DNA from: JAOAJF01 sp046295675
GTDB taxonomy: Archaea; Micrarchaeota; Micrarchaeia; Anstonellales; Anstonellaceae
Length of the DNA stretch: 31,242 nucleotides
Assembly: GCA_046295675.1 (NCBI GenBank)
Contig: JBKBMW010000003.1
Location: forward strand, 1 to 31,242
Direction of reading: 5' to 3'
A program made the translations under genes and the position numbers. Positions 14,776 to 23,313 of this stretch are shown one piece after another (position 1 is the first letter of the stretch; every line of letters begins with the position of its first letter). The notes below the pieces were generated by a model. That model searched no databases. It was given only the letters and a program-made list of their open reading frames with translations, and was not told the DNA's origin.

Positions 14776-15434
14776 TTTTTCTCACCCTTTTTATCTATTT
14801 TCAATTTAATTGGCGGGCTCATGGTTAATTTTATATATATTGAACTGATTAAATGTGCACCTCCAATTTTTTCTTTTATTTTTTCATATACAGCCTCTAA
14901 ATTTTCAACCAAATCCTCAGGAGTCATATCTTCATTTCCAATTAAAAATTGTACTGTTGGAAGATAACTCCCTTTATTTGTTATTCTTATTTTATCTCGT
15001 GCTTGTTTTATTGAATTTTCAACTGACCCGATAATCGGTCTTGGAAGTTTTCCTCTTGTGCTAAGTACTTGCCCTAAATTTTTTCCAATATCAACCATAA
15101 AATGAGGAACTGCTAAAAATTCGTATTTATTTGCAAGTTTTTTTAATGTTTTTTTATCTTTTTTTAATCGTTCAATGTCTTCCTTTGAAAAAACTTCTTC
15201 TGCTCCTGCTTTTTTAGCATCTAAAGCAATCTGACCATCAGCAAAAACCACAACTTTATTTTTCTTTCCTTTGCCTTTTGGTAATACAATATCCAAATTT
15301 AGTCTGTTTTCTGGTTTTGAGAAATTCACTCCTTTAAAATTTATTATTGCCTCTACACTTTGGACAAATTTTCTTTTTCCTTTATACTCTCCAAGTAACT
15401 TCTTTATTGATTCAAGAGCTTCTTTTTTATCCAT
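14772..15434 (-). CDS. rpl1: Ribosomal protein uL1
   Basis: The 220-residue protein is full length for uL1, which binds the 23S rRNA L1 stalk and helps tRNA leave the E site. It shows the usual motifs: NLDIVLPKGKGK, then DIGKNLGQVLSTRGKLPRPI and SIYIKLTMSPPIKL at the C-terminus. It is the first gene of the L1-P0-P1 operon; L11 is not beside it. Its start has a long Shine-Dalgarno, AGGAGGGAG, at 15438-15446, partly contained in a hairpin. L1 represses its own operon in methanogens and bacteria, so the leader may be a control site. Confidence 0.95.
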   Translation of the reverse strand: MDKKEALESIKKLLGEYKGKRKFVQSVEAIINFKGVNFSKPENRLNLDIVLPKGKGKKNKVVVFADGQIALDAKKAGAEEVFSKEDIERLKKDKKTLKKLANKYEFLAVPHFMVDIGKNLGQVLSTRGKLPRPIIGSVENSIKQARDKIRITNKGSYLPTVQFLIGNEDMTPEDLVENLEAVYEKIKEKIGGAHLISSIYIKLTMSPPIKLKIDKKGEKK

Positions 15435-15444
15435 ACACTCCCTC

Positions 15445-15463
15445 CTGCTTTTCTTAAAAGCAG
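15445..15463 (-). promoter_or_regulatory. Hairpin overlapping the uL1 ribosome binding site
   Basis: On the minus strand CTGCTTTT-AAG-AAAAGCAG forms a perfect eight-base-pair stem with a three-base loop. The last bases of the stem are the first bases of the AGGAGGGAG ribosome binding site. Folding could reduce or regulate access to the site. It is a candidate for autogenous control, but I cannot show it mimics the rRNA L1 site. Confidence 0.5.
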
Positions 15464-15506
15464 TAACTAATGGGAAAACTCGTATTAACTATTTTGCTAG
15501 TTTTGG

Positions 15507-15518
15507 TTTATAAATATT
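15507..15518 (-). promoter_or_regulatory. TATA box of the L1-P0-P1 operon
   Basis: On the minus strand the sequence AATATTTATAAACC contains a good archaeal TATA box. A start about 25 bases downstream gives a leader of about 50 bases that includes the hairpin and ribosome binding site. The rest of the 231-base gap up to 15665 holds the promoter of the lipoprotein gene and nothing else I recognise. Confidence 0.5.
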
Positions 15519-15665
15519 TGCTTTTTCCTATTCTTTCTTATTTTTTGGCTATCAAACTCTATACATTCACGATAAAAGATAAAAGAAGAAAAAAAGAAAA
15601 TATCTAATTTTTCTCTTTTTATTTAAAAACAAAAATCTTTTATAGTTTATTTATGTTGTTTTTTT

Positions 15666-16505
15666 GTGAAAAAAGCTATCTTCATTTTTGTTTTATTATT
15701 ATTTCTCTTAACAGGTTGCATTTACATTGAAACTCATGAATATTTTTATTCTAATGGAAAATCAAAAACCTTGCTTCAAATCAAATATCAAAACTTAGTA
15801 AATGTACTTGAGCAAGCTAATCTAAAAACTCCAGAAAATATCTCATGGACAAAATTCATTGAGCGCACTTGCCTTGATTTAGCAAATAAAACAAATTTTT
15901 CTTCATCTTGTCATACTTCCCAAGACTGGTTGATAATAGAAGGTATGCGATTACAATCACAAGGTTATGTTTTTTCTTCTTACAATGCTTTTCCTTTCAC
16001 TATCTATGAAATAAAAATATTTACTCTACCTCTGCCTCCTTTAGAGACTTTGGGATTAGAAGAAAAAATAAAAATTCCAAAAAATAATAGTTTTAGTTCA
16101 GATCAAAAATATCTTAACGAACTTTTAGCAGCAGGTATAAAATACAATTATGTTGTTTTAGTTCCAGGAGAAATAATTGATCATAATCATGGAAAAGTTA
16201 TTTCAAATACACTTGTTGTCAATCCATTTGATGTTGCTTTCTCAGACCAAAAATTTATCTATATAAAAAGCAGAGAATTAAATTTTGAGCAGTTAATCAA
16301 CCTAATTTTAATTTTTCTAGGATTATTCTTATTTTTTGATTTAGTTGTTTTTTGGGCATTAAAAGAATGGGCAAAGCGTTCAGATGAAGCAGAACAGGAA
16401 AAAAGAAGAGAACTTGCCCTAAAAGCAAAGAAAATATTTGAAAAAAGCAAAAGCAACCAAGATAGCATTACCTTTCCATCTATTTCTGAAAAAAAGAAAC
16501 TTTAA
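15666..16505 (+). CDS. Lipoprotein with C-terminal membrane helix, function unknown
   Basis: The 279-residue protein starts at GTG and has a short signal sequence ending in the lipobox LLTGC (Cys18), so its N-terminus should be lipidated outside the membrane. Residues about 20-210 form an extracytoplasmic domain with two Cys (about 75 and 84) that could form a disulfide. A TM helix follows (about 213-237: LINLILIFLGLFLFFDLVVF), then a highly charged cytoplasmic helix rich in Lys and Glu. Anchors at both ends are unusual and suggest a domain held close to the membrane. No family is recognised. The stop directly abuts the ttuA stop on the other strand. Confidence 0.7.
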   Translation: MKKAIFIFVLLLFLLTGCIYIETHEYFYSNGKSKTLLQIKYQNLVNVLEQANLKTPENISWTKFIERTCLDLANKTNFSSSCHTSQDWLIIEGMRLQSQGYVFSSYNAFPFTIYEIKIFTLPLPPLETLGLEEKIKIPKNNSFSSDQKYLNELLAAGIKYNYVVLVPGEIIDHNHGKVISNTLVVNPFDVAFSDQKFIYIKSRELNFEQLINLILIFLGLFLFFDLVVFWALKEWAKRSDEAEQEKRRELALKAKKIFEKSKSNQDSITFPSISEKKKL

Positions 16506-17432
16506 CTATTGCAGTTGTTCTAAAAGTTTGCACTTTGAGCATATTTTAGAAGAAGACACCTGATCGCACTTGGCACATCTTCCAATTGCCTTCGGTTCAT
16601 TTTTTCTTTTATATTCCATTTGCAAAGTTTCCAAAAATCGAAAAATTCTTATTTTGGTTCCAGGATATTTATCTTCTATCTGATTTACTATTTCTCGCAC
16701 AAGTTGTCTCATAGCCTGTTGAGCATATGGGCAATCATGAAAATGCATATTTAAATCATTTATCAAAGCATAAGTTGCTACTTCTATCTCTGCAATTTTT
16801 ATTAATGGTTGGATTCTTGTTATAAATTCATTATTTACATTTTTTATATTTGGTCCAAATCGCATCAATCTATGTGGTTCATTTCTTATCAAATTTAAAA
16901 TTATTGTTTGTACAGCATCATCTAAATTATGTCCAACTGCCAATTTAGAAGCTTTTATTTTTTTTGCTGCCTTATTTAACAAATCTCTTCTAAAGACCCC
17001 ACAATAACTGCAACTCCCAAATCTGTTCTTTTTCTTAACTATTTTGTCAATAGTGGTTCCATATTCCTTATCAAAAGAAAACCTGTACAAAGGTACTTTA
17101 AGTTTTTTAGCTGTTTTCTTTGCTTGTTCATAAGCTTTGTCCCTATATCCTTTTATTCCTTCATCTAAGAAAATTGCACTTAATTTAAAAGGAAATTGTT
17201 CCTGGAGTTTTTTTAAAATATAAAGAAGCGTTGTACTGTCTTTTCCTCCTGATAATGCAACTGCTATATGTTCATCTTTTTTTATCATCCTATATTCTCT
17301 TATCGTATGAAAAACTTTTTTTTCAAAATAATCTAAAAAATGGTTCTGGCAATAAGGCTTTGTCTTATTATCTGCAACTATAATGGCATCCTCTTTACAT
17401 TTCAAGCATTTTATTTTATCCACCAAAAACAA
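16506..17432 (-). CDS. ttuA: tRNA 2-thiolation enzyme (TtuA/NcsA family)
   Basis: The 308-residue protein has the full TtuA layout. An N-terminal zinc site (Cys9, Cys12, Cys28, His31) is followed by the PP-loop ATP pyrophosphatase motif LSGGKDS (60-66). Next are the catalytic and iron-sulfur cysteines Cys141/Cys144 (CSYC) and Cys234 (HDCPYA), then a C-terminal zinc site (Cys286, Cys289, Cys298, Cys301). Members adenylate a tRNA uridine and replace its oxygen with sulfur: U54 for TtuA, wobble U34 for Ncs6/NcsA. Which site applies cannot be read here. The upstream ubiquitin-like gene overlaps it by 17 bases and probably provides the thiocarboxylate sulfur. Confidence 0.92.
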   Translation of the reverse strand: MFLVDKIKCLKCKEDAIIVADNKTKPYCQNHFLDYFEKKVFHTIREYRMIKKDEHIAVALSGGKDSTTLLYILKKLQEQFPFKLSAIFLDEGIKGYRDKAYEQAKKTAKKLKVPLYRFSFDKEYGTTIDKIVKKKNRFGSCSYCGVFRRDLLNKAAKKIKASKLAVGHNLDDAVQTIILNLIRNEPHRLMRFGPNIKNVNNEFITRIQPLIKIAEIEVATYALINDLNMHFHDCPYAQQAMRQLVREIVNQIEDKYPGTKIRIFRFLETLQMEYKRKNEPKAIGRCAKCDQVSSSKICSKCKLLEQLQ

Positions 17433-17619
17433 CCCTCATTATTTGGATTTTTCCTTTTTTAGGCATTGGATTTTCAGGAGGACAAATTTTTCCATTTACT
17501 TTTATTATTGCTATTTGTTTACTTATTTGAAGATATTGTAGCATATCTGTAATTCTTTCAAATTTCTTTGGGAGCTTTACCTCCTTTCCATCTACAATAA
17601 CCTTCAACATTATTTTCAC
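17416..17619 (-). CDS. Ubiquitin-like sulfur carrier (MoaD/ThiS/TtuB type)
   Basis: The 67-residue protein has a beta-grasp pattern (LKVIVDGKEVKLP, a helix TDMLQYLQI, then IIKVNGKICPPE and IQIMRVV) and ends in VFGG. The C-terminal Gly-Gly is activated by an E1-like enzyme and converted to a thiocarboxylate that supplies sulfur. Overlap with ttuA indicates coupled expression and points to tRNA thiolation rather than molybdopterin or thiamine synthesis. Attachment to proteins, as for archaeal SAMPs, is also possible. No E1-like gene is in the window. Confidence 0.85.
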   Translation of the reverse strand: MKIMLKVIVDGKEVKLPKKFERITDMLQYLQISKQIAIIKVNGKICPPENPMPKKGKIQIMRVVFGG

Positions 17620-17664
17620 CTCTTTTTCAATTAAATTTAAAAATATAGTAGAGCCTTTTTATTT

Positions 17665-19908
17665 GTGGCAAATAAATATTTTTTTATTTTTAGCTTATTA
17701 ATTCTTTCTTCTGTAGTTTTTTCCAATCTGGATACTAATAATGTGGACTTTAACAGCGAAGCCACTCTAGATTTAAATCCTTTTTTAGTAGAAAAAGCCC
17801 AATATCTTTTTCAAATTCATTACAACATCTCTCCTTCTAATGGAAAAATGTCTGAAGTTTTGTTAAATATTTCTATTCCATCAAATTCTAACATTCTCTT
17901 TGCTTCATCCAATTACACTATTTTTAAAGATGAGGATGGAAATACTTTTCTTTCTGTTTTCTATCCTCAAGAAACAAAAAGTTTTGAATTTTTTGCAAAT
18001 CTTTCTCTTGAAACATCTGCACAACATCTTTATTCTCTTGAACAAAACAATATTAATCAAGAGAGCCTTCCAACCAAATACTTCAAACCAAACCAAGATA
18101 AAAACATTACGGATTTAGCCATAAATATAACTAAAAATTATTCTACTGATTTTGAAAAAATAGCAGCCTTGGCATTATTTACACATAATCTAATCAACTA
18201 TGATATTTCAGCTGTAAACCAAAACTATTCAGTTCAGGAAATTCTAAAAATAAAAAAAGGAGTTTGTAGGGATTATTCTTTACTTTTTGCTACTCTAGCT
18301 AGTTCTCTTGGGTATAAAACAAGATTTGTTCATGGTTATGCGTATAATTCTTTAACAAAAACCTGGCTTGGACATGTATGGGTAGAGGTTTATTTAGGGA
18401 AATGGATAGCAGTTGATCCCACTTGGCTTGAAGTTGGGTTTTTAGATGCCACTCACATCACTCGTTTAATAAGTTATACAGTAGATGATAATAATCTTTT
18501 ATCTCTAAAAGCTTTTGTTCCAAAAGGAGCTTCTTTGGATATTTCTTCTGCTTTTGAAAGTTTAGATCCTATCGCAAAACCATCAAAAACCATAGTTCCA
18601 CTTTCCATAAATTTATCCAAAAGAAATTTTATCAAAAATGTTATTTTTTCTAATGAGGTGATTTCACCAAATGATGACTTTTATATTATTGTAAATCTTT
18701 CTTCTCCAAAAGAGTTTTTTGTTTCTGATCTATCTATGGATTCTTGCCTTGCAGATAGTAAACAGCCCTTTTTCATATCTTCAGATAATAAAAAAACTCT
18801 AATTTTACAACCAAATATTAACCTCTATATTTTTTCTAAATTTTCCCTTAACAAAAATGCAGCAAAATTAGAACCAAATATAAAAACCATTTTTACCTGT
18901 CCTATCTCTATTAGTTTAAACAATCTAAATGATGAAATAGTAAAGGATATCACTATGAAATCCTATTATGAAGAATTACCAAAATTAAATGCATTTGTGT
19001 TAAAATCTGTTGTAGGGCTTGGGGAAGAGGAAAGTGTCATAGTCCAAAAAAATGATAAATTAAGAAAAATTTTTTTATTAACCAAAAATACTTTCTTAAC
19101 AAATAATTCAGAAAATCCAATCTTTGTTTTTTTTCCTTACACTGAAGGCAAAAACTCTGTTTTAGTTTTTAGTGATGGTTATTATCAGGCAAAAGAATTA
19201 GAATTTTTTTCTCTGCCTTTGGAAAATCTTTCTATAAATATATCTTTTTCTTCAACAATGTTAGAATCAAGACCAGAGAAAATAACATTTTTTATTCCTC
19301 AAAAAATTTTTGAAAAAAGCAAAAAAAAGTTATATCTTGTTTGGCAGGCAGCATCAGAATTTAAACAAATCCAAATTTATTCACAAAACATCTCTATTGA
19401 TTTTGTTCCACAAGAAACTGGATACTACTCATTTTTTTATTATATAAAAGATGAAGACAATAATCTACTTTTTTCAAATTATTCCTATATTCTGGTTTTA
19501 AAAAAGCCATCATTAAGTATTGAAAATTATTCCATAAAAAAAGAAGAAAATCTTTATTTGGTTGAATTCAAACTAAAAAAGGAGGGGAATTTTTCTTCTC
19601 TTTATGCAAATCTAAAAGGAAAAAATAATCAAACTTATAAAATTGATTCAGACAAATTTGTTTTTAGAGTAATAGACCTTCCCTCAAATATAGAATTTGT
19701 TTTTTTAGATACTTTTAACAACACCTATTTTTTAAATTTTAGTTTTAGCAATTCTTCTCTCCCTGTTGTGAATAAAAAAGAGGAGTTATCTCTATTCAAA
19801 TCTAATTTCATTTTTGAAAATCTTTTATATTTTATTTTTGTAGCCTTAATAATTCTTCTAACAATTGTTTTATATATAAAACTTTATAAAAAACCAAAAA
19901 CATTATAA
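17665..19908 (+). CDS. Secreted transglutaminase-like protein with C-terminal membrane anchor
   Basis: The 747-residue protein begins at GTG with a signal peptide (FFIFSLLILSSVVFS, cleavage around residue 20). It carries a transglutaminase-like papain-fold core at about residues 160-260: GVCRDYSLLFATLASSLGY with Cys201, GHVWVEVYLG with His237 and VDPTW with Asp251, a full Cys-His-Asp triad at normal spacing. The remaining roughly 450 residues are beta-rich and likely Ig-like extracellular domains, ending in a TM helix (about 715-740) and a short basic tail. Such proteins act outside the cell as proteases, amidases or crosslinkers. The substrate is unknown. Many Asn-x-Ser/Thr sequons would allow N-glycosylation. 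The MBL gene follows 14 bases later. Confidence 0.85.
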   Translation: MANKYFFIFSLLILSSVVFSNLDTNNVDFNSEATLDLNPFLVEKAQYLFQIHYNISPSNGKMSEVLLNISIPSNSNILFASSNYTIFKDEDGNTFLSVFYPQETKSFEFFANLSLETSAQHLYSLEQNNINQESLPTKYFKPNQDKNITDLAINITKNYSTDFEKIAALALFTHNLINYDISAVNQNYSVQEILKIKKGVCRDYSLLFATLASSLGYKTRFVHGYAYNSLTKTWLGHVWVEVYLGKWIAVDPTWLEVGFLDATHITRLISYTVDDNNLLSLKAFVPKGASLDISSAFESLDPIAKPSKTIVPLSINLSKRNFIKNVIFSNEVISPNDDFYIIVNLSSPKEFFVSDLSMDSCLADSKQPFFISSDNKKTLILQPNINLYIFSKFSLNKNAAKLEPNIKTIFTCPISISLNNLNDEIVKDITMKSYYEELPKLNAFVLKSVVGLGEEESVIVQKNDKLRKIFLLTKNTFLTNNSENPIFVFFPYTEGKNSVLVFSDGYYQAKELEFFSLPLENLSINISFSSTMLESRPEKITFFIPQKIFEKSKKKLYLVWQAASEFKQIQIYSQNISIDFVPQETGYYSFFYYIKDEDNNLLFSNYSYILVLKKPSLSIENYSIKKEENLYLVEFKLKKEGNFSSLYANLKGKNNQTYKIDSDKFVFRVIDLPSNIEFVFLDTFNNTYFLNFSFSNSSLPVVNKKEELSLFKSNFIFENLLYFIFVALIILLTIVLYIKLYKKPKTL

Positions 19909-19922
19909 AAAGGGAACAAAAA

Positions 19923-20789
19923 ATGTGTGAAATAATTTTTCTTGGAAGTGGTGGTGGTAGATTCAATTTAATTAGACAATTTCGCTCCTCTGGTGGCTTT
20001 CTAATAAAATTTGACTCTGCATTAATCCATGTTGATCCTGGTCCAGGAGCTCTAAAAACAATAAATTCTCTTGGTTTAGATACTCAAAAAATAAATGGTA
20101 TAATTATCACTCATAATCATATTGATCATTATTTAGAAGCCCCTTTAATTATCGAAGCAATGTCTGGTTTTGCCATTAAAAAGGGAGGCTTATTAATAGG
20201 TTCATCTTCTGTTATTGAAGGTGAAATTTCAAAAGATGGAATATGTGATAGAGTAATTTCAGGTTATCATCTTTCAAAATTAGATGAGACCTTTGTTTTC
20301 AAGCCATATTTAAAAAAAGAATTTAATCTAAAGAAGTTTAACCTTTCTTTTTTTCTAGAAGGAGTACCTGTTTTACATGAAGACAAAACCGGTTTTGGTT
20401 TTGTTTTTAATTTCAATAATAAAAAAATAGCTTACACCTCAGATACTGAGGCTCTTTTTGATATCCATCCAAAAATTTTCCATTCTGTAGACCTTTTAAT
20501 TGCAAATTGTCTTAAACCAGCTGAAGATGAAATCCCAGGTCATTTAAGTGCAGCTAGTTTAGCAAAACTTTTAAAACTAGCAAAGCCAAAAGCTTGTATA
20601 ATCACCCATCTTGGACTAAAAATTCTTCAGCAAGGTCCATCTCTTATAGCTTCAAAAATAGAAAAAGAAAGTGGGGTTAAAACCTTTGCTGCTATTGATG
20701 GCTATGTTTATAATCTAGAAAACCATACTTTTAAGAAATTCATCAAACAAAAAAAATCTAAAAAAGAAAAACAACAAAAACTTCTTTAG
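19923..20789 (+). CDS. Metallo-beta-lactamase-fold hydrolase (RNase Z/BN-like)
   Basis: The 288-residue cytoplasmic protein has the MBL fold: FLGSGGGRFN at the start, HVDPGPGAL, and the di-metal motif THNHIDH (63-69; His64, His66, Asp68, His69). Later come a His in VPVLHEDKTGFG, the bridging Asp in YTSDTEALF, and THLGL near the end. The arrangement resembles the RNase Z/RNase BN class, but the exosite arm for tRNA is not evident, so a phosphodiesterase on another substrate is possible. The last 17 residues are Lys-rich. It follows the transglutaminase gene by 14 bases. Confidence 0.85.
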   Translation: MCEIIFLGSGGGRFNLIRQFRSSGGFLIKFDSALIHVDPGPGALKTINSLGLDTQKINGIIITHNHIDHYLEAPLIIEAMSGFAIKKGGLLIGSSSVIEGEISKDGICDRVISGYHLSKLDETFVFKPYLKKEFNLKKFNLSFFLEGVPVLHEDKTGFGFVFNFNNKKIAYTSDTEALFDIHPKIFHSVDLLIANCLKPAEDEIPGHLSAASLAKLLKLAKPKACIITHLGLKILQQGPSLIASKIEKESGVKTFAAIDGYVYNLENHTFKKFIKQKKSKKEKQQKLL

Positions 20790-20830
20790 TCAAGGATATT
20801 TTTATATTCTTGTTCCTTTCTTATTTACTT

Positions 20831-20840
20831 ATTTATAAAT
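20831..20840 (+). promoter_or_regulatory. TATA box of the valS operon
   Basis: ATTTATAAAT lies 41-50 bases upstream of the valS ATG. A start near 20862 would give a short leader that includes a weak TAGG ribosome binding site. The 91-base gap before valS also holds T-rich sequence after the MBL gene, suitable for termination. Confidence 0.4.
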
Positions 20841-20880
20841 CAACAATTATTCTATATATGAAATTAAAATAGGTTTTCTT

Positions 20881-23301
20881 ATGTTTGAACTTCCAAAAAG
20901 AATTGATCATCAAATCGAAGAAAAATGGCAGAAATTTTGGGAAAAAAATAAAATTTTTGAGTTTAATATAGAGGATTCAAAACCTGTTTTTGTTATTGAT
21001 TCCCCTCCTCCTTTTACCTCTGGAAATCTTCATATGGGTCATGTGTTATCTTATTCTTATTTTGATTTTGTAGCACGCTATAAGCGAATGAATGGTTATA
21101 ACGTATATTTCCCTCAAGGCTGGGATTGTCAAGGTTTTCCGACTGAGGTCAAAGTTGAAAAACAATATGGTAAAAAATCCCCAGAAGAATTTAGAAAGCT
21201 TTGTATAGATTGGACAAAACAATGTATTTCTAATATGAAAAAACAAATGATAAGATTGGGATTCTCTCCAGATTGGAGATATGAATACAAAACAATGGAT
21301 AGTTCTTATCACAAAATAGTCCAATTATCCATTCTTAAAATGTATGAGAGAGGACAAATTTATAGGGCTTCACATCCAGTTTTTTGGTGCCCAAATTGTC
21401 AATCTGCCCTCTCAAAGACAGATACTGATGAATTAGAGCGCTCTACTTTTCTTTATACTCTTGTCTTTGAACTTGTTTGCGATAACGAAAAAGAAAATGT
21501 TTATATCGCAACCACCAGGCCAGAATTATTGCATGCAATTGTTGCAGTTTTATATCATCCAAAAGATGAGCGTTATTCAAAATACAAAAACAAAAAAGTT
21601 TTTGTTTATAGCCCATTTGGCCAAAAAGTCCAGTTATTGCCTGATGAAGATGTAGATATGAACTTTGGAACTGGACTTGTAATGGTTTGTACATATGGGG
21701 ATAAACAGGATATTATTTGGTGTTATAGACACAAATTAAATTATATTGAATCTATAAGCAAAGATGGAAAACTTTTGAATGCAGGTCAATTTTCAGGACT
21801 TAAACTCAATGAGGCAAAGGAAAAAATTCTGCAATATTTGGCGGATAATAAGAAATTAATCAAAAAAGAAAAAATTCAGCAAACTATTAGAATACATGAT
21901 AGATGTTCCACTCCAATAGAGTTTTTAAATTCTTTCCAATGGTTTGCGAAAATTACTGATAAAAAAGATAAACTGATTTCAGTTGCAAAAAAAATAAGAT
22001 GGGTGCCTGATTTTGCAATTGCACATTTTATCGATTGGGCAAGTTATGTTGAATGGGATTGGGTTATTTCTCGTCAGAGAGTTTTTGGAACTCCAATTCC
22101 ATTTTGGATATGTAAATGTGGAGAGATTATTCCTGCTTTAGAAGAAGAGCTTCCAGTTTATCCAATAAATTTTAGAAAAAAATGTCCAAAATGCGGTCAA
22201 GAGGCAGAAGGAGAATCATCTGTTTTTGATTGTTGGGTAGATTCCTCCATTACTCCCCTCATAATCGCAAAATGGAATGAAGATGAAAATTTTTTTTCAA
22301 AAACCTATCCTGCTTCATTAAGACCTCAAGGTATAGAAATAATTAGAACCTGGGCATTTTATACTATTTATCGCTGTTTTGAATTAACTTCAATACCTCC
22401 ATTTAAAGAAATCTTATTAAACGGAAATGTGCTTGCACCAGATGGAAAAAAAATGTCAAAATCTTTAGGCAATATCATTGAACCAGATAAACTATTAGAG
22501 CAATATGGAGCAGATTCAATTCGAATCTGGGCTGCTTTGTCTGGAGCAATGGCAAAGGATAGGCCATTCTCCTATCAGGATATAAGCTTTGGAAAAAATC
22601 TTTTAATCAAGCTTTTGGCTGCAGGAAAATTCCTTCTAAATGCTTTCAACAGTGCAGATGAAATTAAAAATTTTGATCCAAATTCAGAAAATCTCAATGA
22701 ATTAAGCTATATTGATAAATATTATCTTTCAAAATTTTACTATCTAATTGAAAAGGTAGAAAACTTCTGGAAAGATTATCAATTTCACCAGATTATAAAA
22801 GAAGTTTCAAATTTCTTTTGGCATGAATTTTGTGATTATTATTTAGAGTTTATCAAATATAGAATTTATTCTCAAAATCAGACTTCCAATAAAGGAGCCA
22901 AGTTTGTTCTTCATATAATCTATTCAAATATTCTCTTGCTTTTCTCTCCATTCATTCCATTTACTACTGAAGAAATTTGGCAGCTTTTCAAAAAGAAAGA
23001 AAATCTTTCTATAACTTTTGAACCATATCCAAATTCTAAAAAGTTTGAAAAGTTTAAGTTTTTTTCTAAACAAGAAACAGAGCAAGCAAGTATTTTTGAA
23101 CAATTAGCTGCTCTTTTAAGAAAAGAAAAATCTGCACATAAACTTTCATTTAATGCACAAATTAAAAAGGTAGTAATTTTTACCTCTTCTCAAAACAAAG
23201 AAATTTTAAAAAATTTTGAACCTGATTTAATTGCAACTTTTAATATACAACAACTTGAATTCTTACAATCACAACAGCTAGAAGTAAAGTTAGAGATTTA
23301 A
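20881..23301 (+). CDS. valS: Valyl-tRNA synthetase
   Basis: The 806-residue class I synthetase has the ATP-binding HIGH variant HMGH (51-54) and KMSKS at 524-528. PQGWDCQGFPTEVKVEK is characteristic of archaeal ValRS rather than IleRS or LeuRS. The CP1 editing domain is present (TTRPELLHAIVAV, then NFGTGLVMVCTYGD), so mischarged Thr-tRNA should be hydrolysed. Zinc-knuckle pairs occur at WCPNC and in CKCG...CPKCG. The tRNA-binding C-terminal domain (DYYLEFIKYRIY, then PFIPFTTEEIWQ) is intact. At 806 residues it is somewhat shorter than many archaeal ValRS, mainly at the C-terminus. It heads a likely operon with the pyrophosphatase, uS15 and eS1. Confidence 0.95.
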   Translation: MFELPKRIDHQIEEKWQKFWEKNKIFEFNIEDSKPVFVIDSPPPFTSGNLHMGHVLSYSYFDFVARYKRMNGYNVYFPQGWDCQGFPTEVKVEKQYGKKSPEEFRKLCIDWTKQCISNMKKQMIRLGFSPDWRYEYKTMDSSYHKIVQLSILKMYERGQIYRASHPVFWCPNCQSALSKTDTDELERSTFLYTLVFELVCDNEKENVYIATTRPELLHAIVAVLYHPKDERYSKYKNKKVFVYSPFGQKVQLLPDEDVDMNFGTGLVMVCTYGDKQDIIWCYRHKLNYIESISKDGKLLNAGQFSGLKLNEAKEKILQYLADNKKLIKKEKIQQTIRIHDRCSTPIEFLNSFQWFAKITDKKDKLISVAKKIRWVPDFAIAHFIDWASYVEWDWVISRQRVFGTPIPFWICKCGEIIPALEEELPVYPINFRKKCPKCGQEAEGESSVFDCWVDSSITPLIIAKWNEDENFFSKTYPASLRPQGIEIIRTWAFYTIYRCFELTSIPPFKEILLNGNVLAPDGKKMSKSLGNIIEPDKLLEQYGADSIRIWAALSGAMAKDRPFSYQDISFGKNLLIKLLAAGKFLLNAFNSADEIKNFDPNSENLNELSYIDKYYLSKFYYLIEKVENFWKDYQFHQIIKEVSNFFWHEFCDYYLEFIKYRIYSQNQTSNKGAKFVLHIIYSNILLLFSPFIPFTTEEIWQLFKKKENLSITFEPYPNSKKFEKFKFFSKQETEQASIFEQLAALLRKEKSAHKLSFNAQIKKVVIFTSSQNKEILKNFEPDLIATFNIQQLEFLQSQQLEVKLEI

Positions 23302-23313
23302 AAATGTGATAAT

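Noticed and set aside
15531..15640. A small C/D-box RNA in the L1-lipoprotein gap
   Set aside because: I found no convincing RUGAUGA and CUGA pair in either orientation.
20881..23301. IleRS or LeuRS as the identity of the synthetase
   Set aside because: The GWDCQGFPTE and NFGTGLVMVCTYGD motifs are those of ValRS.
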